Source: Desertivirga xinjiangensis (lineage in GTDB: Bacteria > Bacteroidota > Bacteroidia > Sphingobacteriales > Sphingobacteriaceae). Taken from it: a stretch of DNA of 64,000 bases. Of this stretch, positions 7,634 to 17,076 are shown in pieces; position 1 is the stretch's first letter, and the number at the start of each line of letters is the position of its first letter. The position numbers and the translations under genes are program-made. Under the pieces are notes generated by a model. It was not told the DNA's origin and ran no database searches. It saw only the letters and a program-made list of their open reading frames with translations. The stretch covers positions 1 through 64,000 of the forward strand of contig NZ_JAFMZP010000005.1 in NCBI RefSeq assembly GCF_024436435.1. Direction: 5' to 3'.

Positions 7634-10600
7634 ATGAAGCAAACCGGAAATGACCAGCAGGGATTATATCGCCCTGAATTTGAACACGACTCTTGTGGAG
7701 TAGGTTTTATTACGAACATAAATGGCCATAAGTCGCACCAAACTGTATCAGATGCTTTAACTATTCTGGAGAATATGGAGCATAGAGGTGCATGTGGCTG
7801 TGATCCTGAAACAGGTGATGGTGCCGGTATTCTTTTACAGATACCTCATGAGTTCCTTATGGAAGAGTGTATTGGATTAGATATCCACCTTGCTGAACCT
7901 GGCCATTATGGCGCAGGAATGGTTTTCTTCCCGAAGGAGATCAATGCAAAGGAAGCCTGTCGTGCAGCTGTAGTTAGTGCTGCAGACAAGTTAGGCTTAC
8001 CTCTTTTAGGCTTTCGTAAGCTTCCTGTGAACCCTGGTGTAGTTGGAGAGACAGCTCTTGCCGTAGAGCCTGATGCGGAGCATTTATTTATAGGCCGTCC
8101 AGCAAATGTTGTAAGTGTAGAGGATTTTGAGAGAAAGCTGTACGTATTAAGACGTTTGATTACAAAAACGATTAACGAAACGGTTAACAATGGCAGCGAT
8201 TTTTATATTGCTTCTTTGTCAAGTCGTATTCTCGTTTATAAAGGACAGTTAACTACTTATCAGTTACGCCAATACTATCTTGACCTTCAGGATAGCAGAT
8301 TGACTTCTGCTTTCGGGATGGTTCACAGCCGTTTCTCTACAAATACGTTTCCATCGTGGAAACTGGCTCAGCCTTTCAGGATGATGGCCCACAATGGCGA
8401 AATCAATACACTTACAGGAAATCTTAACTGGTTTTATGCGGGTTTGAGATCTTATGCATCTTCTTTCTTCACGGCAGAAGAGATGGATATCGTTCTTCCT
8501 GTTATAGATAAGAACCAGTCAGATTCAGCCTGTTTAGATAACGTAGTTGAAGTATTAGTTAATACAGGCCGTTCATTACCTCATGTAATGATGATGCTTG
8601 TGCCGGAAGCATGGGATGGCAATGAGCATATGGAGCCCTTGAAGAAAGCGTTCTATGAGTTTCACGCTACTTTAATGGAACCATGGGATGGTCCGGCGGC
8701 ATTAACGTTTACTGATGGTAAGCAGATCGGTGCTTTGCTTGACAGAAATGGTCTTCGTCCGTTGCGTTACGCTACAACCAGCGATAACCGCGTGATCGTT
8801 GCGTCTGAAGCCGGTGCTTTGCCGATCGACGAGAAGCTGATCATTCAAAAAGGGCGTCTTCAGCCAGGAAAAATGTTGCTGATTGACATCGTTGAAGGAA
8901 AGATCATCACCGACGAGGAGATTAAAACCAAAATTGCAAGCAGCCAGCCTTATGCTGAGTGGCTTGAAAATTATAAGATCAGAATTGAAGAGCTTCCAGA
9001 ACCAAGGGTAGCCTTTACCAACCTGTCAAAAGATGCAGTTCACAAATACCACCAGGTATTTGGATACAGCCGCGAGGATATCGAAACTATCATTAAGCCA
9101 ATGGCTGTTGATGGAAAAGAGCCTATCGGTTCTATGGGAACGGATGTGCCATTAGCGGTTCTTTCAGACAGACCTCAGCATCTCTCCAGCTACTTTAAGC
9201 AGTTCTTTGCTCAGGTAACCAACCCGCCGATAGATCCTATCCGTGAGCGAATGGTAATGAGTTTGGCTACTTTTATCGGCAGTAACGGAAACCTGTTTGA
9301 TGAAGACAAAATGCATTGCCATTGCGTTGCATTGCAACAGCCTATTTTGACCAATACCGAGTTGGAAAAACTCAGAAGTATTGATACAGGTATGTTTAAT
9401 GCTAAAACACTTCAAACATATTTCAAAGCAGACGGTCAGCCTGGTTCTCTTCAAAAAGGACTTGAGCGGCTGTGCCGCTACGCTGAGGATGCAGTTAATG
9501 ATGGTTTTGAAGTCCTTATACTTTCTGACCGTGCGGTTGACTCTCAGCATGCACCTATCCCATCTTTATTAGCTGTTTCTGCCGTACATCACCACCTTAT
9601 TAAAAAAGGATACCGCGGACAAGTTGGTTTGGTGGTAGAAGCAGGGGATGTTTGGGAAGTACACCACTTTGCATGTCTGCTAGGCTTTGGTGCTACTGCT
9701 ATTAATCCATACCTCGCTTTAGAGACTATTCATGCTCTGAAAGAAGAAGGTAAACTGGAGACTTCGCTGGAGTTCAAATACCTTTCAAAGAACTATATCA
9801 AATCTGTATGTGACGGATTATTGAAGATCTTCTCTAAGATGGGTATCTCTACCTTACAGTCTTATCAGGGAGCACAGATATTTGAGATCCTTGGTATCAG
9901 CAGAGCGGTAGTTGACAAATATTTTGTTGGCGCGGTAACTCGTATAGAAGGTCTTGGCCTTGACGAGATAGCAAAAGAAACATTATTTAAACATAATAAC
10001 GGATTTATATCAAAAGCTGAGTACCAGTTATTGCCTGAAGGTGGTATCTACCAGTGGAAGCGCCGTGGTGAAGCTCACTTATTTAATCCGCAAACGGTTC
10101 ACTTGCTGCAGCAGGCAGCACGTACTGGTGATTACAGCGTATATAAGAGTTACGCCAAATTAATCAATGAGCAGGATGAGAAAATGTACACACTTCGTGG
10201 CTTATTCGATTTCGCTCATCATCGCGAACCGGTGCCATTGGCGGAAGTAGAGTCTGCTTCTTCAATCATGAAGCGTTTTGCTACAGGAGCAATGTCGTTT
10301 GGCTCAATTTCACACGAAGCTCACAGTACCCTGGCTATTGCTATGAACCGTATCGGTGGAAGAAGTAATACAGGAGAGGGTGGTGAAGATGAGATGCGTT
10401 ATGAAGTGCTTCCTAACGGAGATTCTATGCGTTCATCGATCAAACAGGTTGCGTCGGGTCGTTTCGGTGTAACTTCTTACTACCTGACTAATGCTGATGA
10501 GCTTCAGATCAAAATGGCTCAGGGTGCAAAACCAGGTGAAGGAGGTCAGTTACCTGGCGATAAAGTGGATCCATGGATTGCTAAAGTACGTCACTCCACT

Positions 10601-12151
10601 CCTGGAGTAGGTTTAATTTCTCCTCCTCCGCACCACGATATTTATTCAATCGAGGATTTGGCCCAGCTGATCTTCGACCTGAAAAATGCTAACCGTGCTG
10701 CACGTATCAACGTGAAGCTTGTGTCTAAAGCTGGTGTAGGTACTATCGCTGCCGGGGTGGCTAAGGCTCATGCTGATGTGATCCTGGTTGCAGGTTACGA
10801 TGGCGGAACAGGAGCTTCTCCGATCAGTTCCATCAAACATGCCGGTTTACCTTGGGAACTTGGTTTAGCTGAAGCGCACCAAACATTGGTTCGCAACAAG
10901 TTAAGAAGCCGTGTAGTTCTTCAAACTGACGGTCAGCTTAAAACCGGACGCGACATTGCTATTGCAGCTTTACTTGGTGCAGAAGAATGGGGCGTTGCAA
11001 CAGCAGCGCTTGTTGCGGGTGGATGTATCATGATGCGTAAGTGTCACCTGAATACCTGTCCGGTTGGGGTAGCTACTCAGGACCCTGAACTACGTAAGTT
11101 ATTCAGCGGTAAGCCAGAACATATCGTTAACTTATTCAACTTCATTGCTGAAGAGTTACGTGAAATCATGGCTGATCTTGGGTTCAGAACGATCAATGAG
11201 ATGGTCGGCCGCGCTCAATTCCTTAAAGTAAAGGAGAGCAATTTACATTGGAAGACAAAAACGCTTGATCTTTCGGCGATATTATTTCCGGTTACTAATC
11301 CGTCTAAGCAAACACTTTACAACAGCGAGGCGCAGGATCATGGAATGGCTAATATCATCGACTGGCAACTGCTTTCTCAGGCTCAGCAGGCTATAGAAAA
11401 TAAAACTCCTGTATTCGGTTCATTTACAGTTAAAAATACTGACCGTACCATAGGAACAGTTCTTTCAAACGAAGTTTCAAAAGTATATAAAGGTGCTGGT
11501 TTACCAGATAATACCATCAACTATAAGTTCAGCGGTTCTGCTGGGCAGAGTTTTGGAGCCTTTGCTGCAAAAGGTTTATCCTTTGAGCTTGAAGGTGAGG
11601 CAAACGACTATGTAGGTAAAGGTTTATCAGGTGCCAGGTTAGCTATTTATCCATCAGCAGACAGTTCTCTGGTCCCTGAAGACAATATCATCATTGGTAA
11701 CGTTGCACTTTACGGTGCCACTTCCGGTGAGCTTTTTGTAAGAGGCCAGGCTGGTGAACGTTTCGCTGTGCGTAACTCCGGAGCTACTGCGGTAGTGGAA
11801 GGAGTAGGTGATCACGGTTGTGAATACATGACTGGTGGCCGGGCCTTGATTCTGGGTAAAACCGGAAGAAACTTTGCTGCAGGTATGAGTGGTGGTATTG
11901 CCTGGGTTTACGATGTGGACGGTAATTTTGCAGATTACTGTAATCCGGAGATGGTTGATCTGGATCCCCTGACTTCTGACGATGAGGAGCAGATCAACAG
12001 CTTGTTACGTAAACATATTCAGCTGACACAGAGTCACCTTGGATTATTCCTTTTAAGTAACTGGGCTGAAGAATCCAGGAAGTTTATTAAGGTTTTCCCT
12101 AAAGAGTATAAAAAAGTATTACAACACGCACAATTTCAACCAGCTAATTAA
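7634..12151 (+). CDS. gltB: glutamate synthase, large (alpha) subunit
   Basis: Makes two glutamates from glutamine and 2-oxoglutarate together with GltD; cytoplasmic ammonium assimilation. It is 1505 residues, the usual length. A 20-residue propeptide precedes Cys21 (DSCGVGF), the nucleophile of the class II glutamine amidotransferase domain (about residues 21-430). The FMN-binding synthase domain covers about 850-1200, with the 3Fe-4S cysteines in CIMMRKCHLNTCPVGVATQ. The C-terminal beta-helix domain is marked by GEANDYVGKGLSGARLAIYP. gltD begins two bases after its stop. Confidence 0.97.
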   Translation: MKQTGNDQQGLYRPEFEHDSCGVGFITNINGHKSHQTVSDALTILENMEHRGACGCDPETGDGAGILLQIPHEFLMEECIGLDIHLAEPGHYGAGMVFFPKEINAKEACRAAVVSAADKLGLPLLGFRKLPVNPGVVGETALAVEPDAEHLFIGRPANVVSVEDFERKLYVLRRLITKTINETVNNGSDFYIASLSSRILVYKGQLTTYQLRQYYLDLQDSRLTSAFGMVHSRFSTNTFPSWKLAQPFRMMAHNGEINTLTGNLNWFYAGLRSYASSFFTAEEMDIVLPVIDKNQSDSACLDNVVEVLVNTGRSLPHVMMMLVPEAWDGNEHMEPLKKAFYEFHATLMEPWDGPAALTFTDGKQIGALLDRNGLRPLRYATTSDNRVIVASEAGALPIDEKLIIQKGRLQPGKMLLIDIVEGKIITDEEIKTKIASSQPYAEWLENYKIRIEELPEPRVAFTNLSKDAVHKYHQVFGYSREDIETIIKPMAVDGKEPIGSMGTDVPLAVLSDRPQHLSSYFKQFFAQVTNPPIDPIRERMVMSLATFIGSNGNLFDEDKMHCHCVALQQPILTNTELEKLRSIDTGMFNAKTLQTYFKADGQPGSLQKGLERLCRYAEDAVNDGFEVLILSDRAVDSQHAPIPSLLAVSAVHHHLIKKGYRGQVGLVVEAGDVWEVHHFACLLGFGATAINPYLALETIHALKEEGKLETSLEFKYLSKNYIKSVCDGLLKIFSKMGISTLQSYQGAQIFEILGISRAVVDKYFVGAVTRIEGLGLDEIAKETLFKHNNGFISKAEYQLLPEGGIYQWKRRGEAHLFNPQTVHLLQQAARTGDYSVYKSYAKLINEQDEKMYTLRGLFDFAHHREPVPLAEVESASSIMKRFATGAMSFGSISHEAHSTLAIAMNRIGGRSNTGEGGEDEMRYEVLPNGDSMRSSIKQVASGRFGVTSYYLTNADELQIKMAQGAKPGEGGQLPGDKVDPWIAKVRHSTPGVGLISPPPHHDIYSIEDLAQLIFDLKNANRAARINVKLVSKAGVGTIAAGVAKAHADVILVAGYDGGTGASPISSIKHAGLPWELGLAEAHQTLVRNKLRSRVVLQTDGQLKTGRDIAIAALLGAEEWGVATAALVAGGCIMMRKCHLNTCPVGVATQDPELRKLFSGKPEHIVNLFNFIAEELREIMADLGFRTINEMVGRAQFLKVKESNLHWKTKTLDLSAILFPVTNPSKQTLYNSEAQDHGMANIIDWQLLSQAQQAIENKTPVFGSFTVKNTDRTIGTVLSNEVSKVYKGAGLPDNTINYKFSGSAGQSFGAFAAKGLSFELEGEANDYVGKGLSGARLAIYPSADSSLVPEDNIIIGNVALYGATSGELFVRGQAGERFAVRNSGATAVVEGVGDHGCEYMTGGRALILGKTGRNFAAGMSGGIAWVYDVDGNFADYCNPEMVDLDPLTSDDEEQINSLLRKHIQLTQSHLGLFLLSNWAEESRKFIKVFPKEYKKVLQHAQFQPAN

Positions 12152-12153
12152 TT

Positions 12154-13626
12154 ATGGGAAAAGTGACAGGATTTAAGGAATACGCAAGAGAGCTTCCTTC
12201 AAAAAGATCTCCTGAAGAGCGTATTAATGATTATAAAGAATTCGTAGCATTATATCCGGAAAATAAGTTAAACGAGCAGTCTGCTCGTTGTATGAATTGC
12301 GGTGTGCCTTTTTGCCACAACGGTTGTCCGCTAGGAAATATAATTCCTGAATTTAACGATGCGGTTTATAAAGAGAACTGGGAAGAGGCTTACCGCATTT
12401 TATCTTCCACTAATAACTTCCCTGAATTTACAGGAAGGATCTGCCCTGCACCATGCGAGTCTGCATGTGTGTTGGGAATTAACAAGCCGGCAGTTGCTAT
12501 CGAGGAGATTGAAAAACATATTATCGAGATCGCATTCTCTAAAGGTTTTGTTACCTCAAAGGCTCCTCTTATCCGGAGCGGCAAAACGGTAGCTGTTGTA
12601 GGATCTGGTCCTGCAGGATTAGCTGCTGCTGCTCAGTTAAATAAAGCCGGGCACCTGGTGACGGTATTTGAGCGCGACGAAAAGGCCGGTGGTCTTGTAC
12701 GTTTCGGTATTCCTGACTTCAAACTTGAAAAATGGGTTGTTGAACGTCGTGTACAGTTAATGGAGGAAGACGGCATCATATTTAAATACGGCATTGAAGT
12801 AGGAAAGGATCTTTCTGCAGATGAACTTTTAAAATCTTTCGATGCAGTGGTTTTAGCCGGAGGATCAACCATTCCGCGTAATTTACCTGCACCGGGACGT
12901 GAGTTGAAGGGAGTGTATTATGCGATGGAATTCCTTAAACAACAAAACAAACGTGTAAGCGGAATTCCTTTTACAGAAGAAGAAATCCTGGCTACAGATA
13001 AGGATGTTATTGTAATTGGTGGTGGTGATACAGGTTCTGACTGCGTTGGAACTTCTAACCGTCATAAGGCGAGATCAATCACTCAATTCGAATTAATGCC
13101 GATGCCTCCGAAGGACCGTACGGAGAGTATGCCATGGCCTACGTACCCTATGCTTTTAAAAACTACATCTTCTCATGAAGAGGGTTGCGAGCGTGCTTGG
13201 GCAGTTAGTACCAAGGAATTCGTTGGCGATGCTGATGGCAATCTTACTGGTGTAAGGGTAGTAGATGTTGAATGGGAAACTGACGTATTCGGTCGCCCGG
13301 TGAAGTTTCAGGAAGTTGAAGGTTCTGAGCGTGTTTTACCTGCTCAAAGGGTATTCCTGGCGATGGGTTTCCTTCATCCTCAAAAACAAGGCTTGTTGGA
13401 GCAACTGGGTGTGGAACTTGACGAACGTGGAAATGTTAAAGCCAAAGAAGGTTTGTACAAGACAAGCGTGGATAAGGTTTTCGCTGCAGGCGATATGAGA
13501 AGAGGTCAGTCGCTGGTGGTTTGGGCTATTTCCGAAGGCCGCGAAGCTGCAAGAAGGGTAGATCTTTTCCTTACAGGAACTACATTCCTTGAAAGCAAAG
13601 ACGCTGAGAGCATGTATGCTTTCTAA
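12154..13626 (+). CDS. gltD: glutamate synthase, small (beta) subunit
   Basis: Passes electrons from NADPH to GltB. It is 490 residues. The N-terminal iron-sulfur region has CMNCGVPFCHNGCPLGN and CPAPCESACVLGIN, followed by an FAD site VAVVGSGPAGLAAAA (near 147) and an NADPH site VIVIGGGDTGSDCVGTS (near 287). It forms an operon with gltB, with two bases between them, and a strong terminator follows. Confidence 0.96.
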   Translation: MGKVTGFKEYARELPSKRSPEERINDYKEFVALYPENKLNEQSARCMNCGVPFCHNGCPLGNIIPEFNDAVYKENWEEAYRILSSTNNFPEFTGRICPAPCESACVLGINKPAVAIEEIEKHIIEIAFSKGFVTSKAPLIRSGKTVAVVGSGPAGLAAAAQLNKAGHLVTVFERDEKAGGLVRFGIPDFKLEKWVVERRVQLMEEDGIIFKYGIEVGKDLSADELLKSFDAVVLAGGSTIPRNLPAPGRELKGVYYAMEFLKQQNKRVSGIPFTEEEILATDKDVIVIGGGDTGSDCVGTSNRHKARSITQFELMPMPPKDRTESMPWPTYPMLLKTTSSHEEGCERAWAVSTKEFVGDADGNLTGVRVVDVEWETDVFGRPVKFQEVEGSERVLPAQRVFLAMGFLHPQKQGLLEQLGVELDERGNVKAKEGLYKTSVDKVFAAGDMRRGQSLVVWAISEGREAARRVDLFLTGTTFLESKDAESMYAF

Positions 13627-13658
13627 TAAATGGTACTAAATCAGAATGGTAATATTAA

Positions 13659-13686
13659 AGCCTGCTTCAAAGGAGCAGGCTTTTTT
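13659..13686 (+). terminator. gltBD terminator
   Basis: Stem AGCCTGCT / AGCAGGCT with a seven-base loop, then six T. It lies between convergent gltD and the methyltransferase gene. Confidence 0.88.
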
Positions 13687-13687
13687 G

Positions 13688-14224
13688 TTAATAGTTGAAG
13701 TTGATTTTGGCGAAGAAGTCCCAAAGGACCACACCAGCGGATACTACGATGTTGAAAGAGTGTTTTGTTCCGAACTGGGGGATTTCAATACAGCCGTCTA
13801 TTTGTTTCATCGCTTCTTCGGATACTCCATTTACTTCATTGCCAAAGATAAGGGCGTATTTTTCTTCTGCTAATGGTTTGAAATCATTTAAGCTGGTACT
13901 ATTCTCAGCCTGCTCTATGGCTATGATCTTGTAATGGCTTTGTTTAAGCTCAGTTATTGCTTCTACGATATCTTCATAGTAGTACCAGTCTATAGATTGC
14001 GTAGCGCCGAGGGCGGTTTTTTCTATCTCACGGTGTGGGGGCTGGCCGGTTATGCCGCAGAGGATGATCCGTTCAACCGCGAAACCATCGGATGTTCTGA
14101 AGATTGAGCCCACATTGTGCAGGCTTCTGACACTGTCAAGGATCACCGTTACAGGCAGTTTTTCCTGTTTTTTGAAATCGTCAACACTGACACGGTTTAA
14201 TTCGTCGAGTTTTAATTTACGCAT
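13688..14224 (-). CDS. SpoU/TrmH-family RNA 2'-O-methyltransferase
   Basis: 178-residue SPOUT methyltransferase. All three family motifs are visible: motif 1 LHNVGSIFRTSDG, motif 2 ALIFGNEVNGVS, motif 3 IEIPQFGTKHSFNIVVSAGV. It methylates the ribose of a tRNA or rRNA nucleotide using SAM. There is no extra N-terminal RNA-binding domain, as in short TrmH or TrmL forms, so the target base cannot be told. It is a single gene facing gltD. Confidence 0.9.
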   Translation of the reverse strand: MRKLKLDELNRVSVDDFKKQEKLPVTVILDSVRSLHNVGSIFRTSDGFAVERIILCGITGQPPHREIEKTALGATQSIDWYYYEDIVEAITELKQSHYKIIAIEQAENSTSLNDFKPLAEEKYALIFGNEVNGVSEEAMKQIDGCIEIPQFGTKHSFNIVVSAGVVLWDFFAKINFNY

Positions 14225-14274
14225 ATATAAAGGCGGATGTTAGCCGAATCCGGGGATTCTAAATTTATTTCTTC

Positions 14275-14354
14275 CTCATCCTGGACTTGTTTCAGGACCT
14301 CTTGAGTTAAACATGGTTCAAGAGGTGCCGAAATAAATTCGGCATGACGGAATG
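14275..14354. repeat. dispersed repeat family 2, copy A
   Basis: Two short hairpins in a row: TCCTGGACTTGTTTCAGGA and GCCGAAATAAATTCGGC. The same arrangement recurs at 20574-20653. It directly abuts element family 1 on its right. Confidence 0.7.
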
Positions 14355-14363
14355 ACGATACAC

Positions 14364-14549
14364 CGTCCTTCGTCTGTTTGTCTGTCCTTAGTGTTCCGAA
14401 GGATCTGACTCGCTAAAGCGCTATGTTTAATGCCTAACGAGTCAGAGATTCTTTTTTTATTGGACAATCCTTATTCCCTGGCGCGCTTTGCCCCAGGCTA
14501 CAGACTAAGGACAGTGCGGTTTTATTGGGCGCACGCGTGCCGCGTGTGC
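14364..14549. repeat. MITE-like intergenic element, copy B (reverse orientation)
   Basis: Reverse-oriented relative of 7157-7310. A perfect inverted pair CTGTCCTTAG (14382-14391) and CTAAGGACAG (14505-14514) encloses a hairpin CTGACTCG / CGAGTCAG (14405-14445) that copy A lacks. One end carries CGTGCCGCGTGTG (14536-14548). The other expected end is missing, and the sequence runs into repeat family 2. No gene fits 14225-14581. Confidence 0.6.
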
Positions 14550-14581
14550 TTAACCATAGCAATCTTCACCGCCATCACTTC

Positions 14582-15739
14582 CTAGTTTGGTAATTCAATA
14601 ACACCCGGACCTATTTCAGAGCTATACACCGAAGGCGCGTAGCCTATTTTCTCAGTATAGTATTCCGTGATCTCTTTACTGAACGTCTCAAAGGAATCTT
14701 TTTTAACCAACGCAATAGCACATCCGCCAAAGCCTGCACCTGTCATTCTTGCACCGGTAACATCAGGGAAGTTTAAACAGAATTCCACAATGGTGTCAAG
14801 CTCAACTCCTGATACCTCGTACAGGTTTTTAAGTGAGTCATGCGAGGCATACATCAGCTGACCAAAATCCTGTAAACGATTTTCTGCAAGCGCTTTGGCG
14901 GCGAGTATTACCCGCTCGTTTTCTTCCACGACGTGTTTGGCCCTGTTTAGAACAATTGGATCTGATATGAGATGTTTATTTTTATCGAAAGTTTCAGAAT
15001 CAATATCACAAAGGTTGGCAATGTTCAAGTTTTGCTGCAGTTCGCCGAGTGCTGTAGAACATTCCTGAACGCGTTCGTTATACTTAGATTCTGCGAGTTT
15101 ACGAGGTTTGTTCGTATTAATTATAGCAAGGTAATGATCGCCCAGATCGCAGTCTACCGCTTCATAGTCAAGCGTTTCACAGTTTAATTTGAGTGCTTTA
15201 CCAGCTTCTCCAAAGGTGACTGCAAACTGATCCATGATACCTGAATTTACTCCGATAAACTCATTCTCTACTTTTTTTGTCAGTTTAACCAGATCTAGCT
15301 TTGAGATGCCTCCCTTGAAAAGCTGATCAAAAGCAAAGGCGGTAACAACTTCTACAGAAGCAGAAGAAGATAAACCAGCTCCAATAGGAAGGTCGCCGTA
15401 GAACAAGAGGTCAAGTCCCTGTAGTCTTACTCCCTGGGCTAGCAGGTTGTGTATAACCCCAAGGGGATAATTATACCATTCTTTTCCTGTTTTCTGGTAA
15501 CTGTCTTGCAATGGAATATCAAGAGTTTCTTCAAAGTTTGTACTTCTAAAGCGGAATACCCCATCGTTATTAGGTGCTGTTAAAAGATAGGTTCCAAAGG
15601 TGACCGCACAAGGCAGTACAAGTCCGCCGTTGTAGTCAATGTGTTCACCTATTAGGTTCACTCTGCCTGGTGCAAAAAAAGAGTTTTTACTTTCCTGGCC
15701 GAATAGATTTGAAAATTGGTGTTTCAGGCTGTCTAACAT
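14582..15739 (-). CDS. galK: galactokinase
   Basis: ATP-dependent galactose 1-kinase of the Leloir pathway, GHMP fold. It has the substrate motif PGRVNLIGEHIDYNGG, the ATP loop LPIGAGLSSSASVEV and the C-terminal MTGAGFGGCAIAL. The frame opens at a GTG at 15775, but a perfect -7 box lies between it and the ATG at 15739. That GTG would lie upstream of the transcript, so the ATG start (385 residues, close to the usual 380-390) is right. No other gal gene is adjacent; a LacI-type regulator gene lies upstream on the same strand. Confidence 0.95.
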   Translation of the reverse strand: MLDSLKHQFSNLFGQESKNSFFAPGRVNLIGEHIDYNGGLVLPCAVTFGTYLLTAPNNDGVFRFRSTNFEETLDIPLQDSYQKTGKEWYNYPLGVIHNLLAQGVRLQGLDLLFYGDLPIGAGLSSSASVEVVTAFAFDQLFKGGISKLDLVKLTKKVENEFIGVNSGIMDQFAVTFGEAGKALKLNCETLDYEAVDCDLGDHYLAIINTNKPRKLAESKYNERVQECSTALGELQQNLNIANLCDIDSETFDKNKHLISDPIVLNRAKHVVEENERVILAAKALAENRLQDFGQLMYASHDSLKNLYEVSGVELDTIVEFCLNFPDVTGARMTGAGFGGCAIALVKKDSFETFSKEITEYYTEKIGYAPSVYSSEIGPGVIELPN

Positions 15740-15756
15740 GTTGTTTGAAATGAGCC

Positions 15757-15764
15757 CAAAGGTA
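15757..15764 (-). promoter_or_regulatory. galK promoter -7 box
   Basis: TACCTTTG on the minus strand, a perfect TAnnTTTG, with TTG 18 bases upstream as a -33. Transcription would begin near 15750, so galK has a very short leader. A CGTTTAAACG palindrome at 15821-15830 lies further upstream and may be a regulator site. Confidence 0.65.
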
Positions 15765-15914
15765 ACAAACTTCACAAATTATCAATGAATTTTCCAGATG
15801 ATTTTCTTTCCCAAAAACCGCGTTTAAACGTGTGTTATTGAATAAAATAGGTTTCAATTTCAAATGGTGTAAAAAATACACGAAGTAGGGGAAAAAACTA
15901 AGCGCGATAAATGA

Positions 15915-16940
15915 CTATTCGCCTAGCCGTTTAGATGAAGAACGAACTATTAATATTGGCTCAAGTATTACTTTTTTTGGAGACGGGTTAGTTTTTTCCT
16001 GCTTATTCAATTCCAGAAAAAGCCTGGCGGCCTCTTCTCCCATGGTAATGGTTTGCTGGGCAATGGTAGACAACTGAGGAGTTACGAGGCTGCCAAAGGC
16101 CTCGTTAGCAAAGCCGATCACTCCAACCTGTTCTGGTATCTTTATGCCTGATTCCATCAGTTGCTGCATTACACCCATAGCGGTATAATCTTCGAGAGCA
16201 AATACGGCATCAAAATCGCAACCCTCAGCAAGCAGTTCTTTGACGATGTTTCTTCCGAACTCCAGAGAAAAGTTTCCTTTCACGACTAGCTTTTCATCCA
16301 CAGGAATGCCATAATGCTCCAGGGCATCCATGTAGCCTAGTAACCTTTCTTTGAAAATAGAGAGGTTTTGTTCGGCTGTAATATGCAGGATCCTTCGGTA
16401 GCCTTGTTTTATCAGATGTTCAGTGGCAATAAAGCCGCCTTTGTAGTCGTCAATAGTTACCGAAGAGACTGGCATGGTTTCGAGTATGCGGTCAAAGAAT
16501 ACCAGAGGTGTGTTTCTTTTTTTGATTTCCTGGTAAGCATCGTCATTATTATCGGTGTCTAGGGTGACCGATGCTATGATACCGTCAACTCGCGATTGAA
16601 GAAAAGTGTCGATGCCTTTGGCCTGATGTTTTTTAGATTCATTAGATTGGTAAAGCAATATGTTGTAGCCGTTGGCATTCATTATCTTTTCAATACCGTG
16701 AACAACTGAACTGAAAAAGCTGACATGCAAACTTGGTACAATAACTCCGATAACGTTTGAACGGCCGGAACGAAGGGAGGAGGCCAGTTTATTTTGTCTG
16801 TAGTTTAGTCGTTCGGCAGTCTCCCTGACGGCTTTTTTTGTAGCATCACTAATTGCCGGATGATCATTTAAGGCCCGGGCAACCGTTGAAAACGTTATGT
16901 TTAATTCTTTAGCAATGTCAAGTATGGTAACTCTTTTCAA
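15915..16940 (-). CDS. LacI-family transcriptional regulator, probable xylose operon repressor
   Basis: 341 residues. The N-terminal HTH (VTILDIAKELNITFSTVARALN, about 4-25, then a hinge helix NKLASSLRSGRSNVIG) is followed by a periplasmic-binding-like effector domain (IGVIVPSLHVSFFSSVVHGIE, GIIASVTLD, VDGI). It is divergent from xylBA with 136 bases between, so the likely effector is xylose or a derivative. It may also act on galK, which lies downstream on the same strand. The effector assignment is from context only. Confidence 0.85.
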   Translation of the reverse strand: MKRVTILDIAKELNITFSTVARALNDHPAISDATKKAVRETAERLNYRQNKLASSLRSGRSNVIGVIVPSLHVSFFSSVVHGIEKIMNANGYNILLYQSNESKKHQAKGIDTFLQSRVDGIIASVTLDTDNNDDAYQEIKKRNTPLVFFDRILETMPVSSVTIDDYKGGFIATEHLIKQGYRRILHITAEQNLSIFKERLLGYMDALEHYGIPVDEKLVVKGNFSLEFGRNIVKELLAEGCDFDAVFALEDYTAMGVMQQLMESGIKIPEQVGVIGFANEAFGSLVTPQLSTIAQQTITMGEEAARLFLELNKQEKTNPSPKKVILEPILIVRSSSKRLGE

Positions 16941-17010
16941 AATGCGATGTTGCTGGAGTTCAAAAGTGCAAATAATTTATAAATTTTTGGGCTTTATAAA
17001 TATTCCTGCA

Positions 17011-17031
17011 TATCTTTACGCCAACGTTGGC
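17011..17031 (+). promoter_or_regulatory. xylBA promoter -7 box with overlapping LacI-type operator
   Basis: TATCTTTA (17011-17018) is one mismatch from TAnnTTTG, with a TTTG 22 bases upstream. The perfect 12-base palindrome GCCAACGTTGGC (17020-17031) with central CG starts just after it. That is the typical form of a LacI/GalR operator, placed to block initiation. Confidence 0.65.
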
Positions 17032-17076
17032 ACATTAGCTAAGCACAATTATAAATAGATCTTTAATTAATTATAC

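Noticed and set aside
9164-9550. Minus-strand open frame of 128 codons inside gltB
   Set aside because: Antisense to conserved glutamate synthase sequence; no independent promoter or motif.
15740-15775. GTG start for galK
   Set aside because: A perfect -7 box lies between this codon and the ATG, so the codon is not in the transcript.
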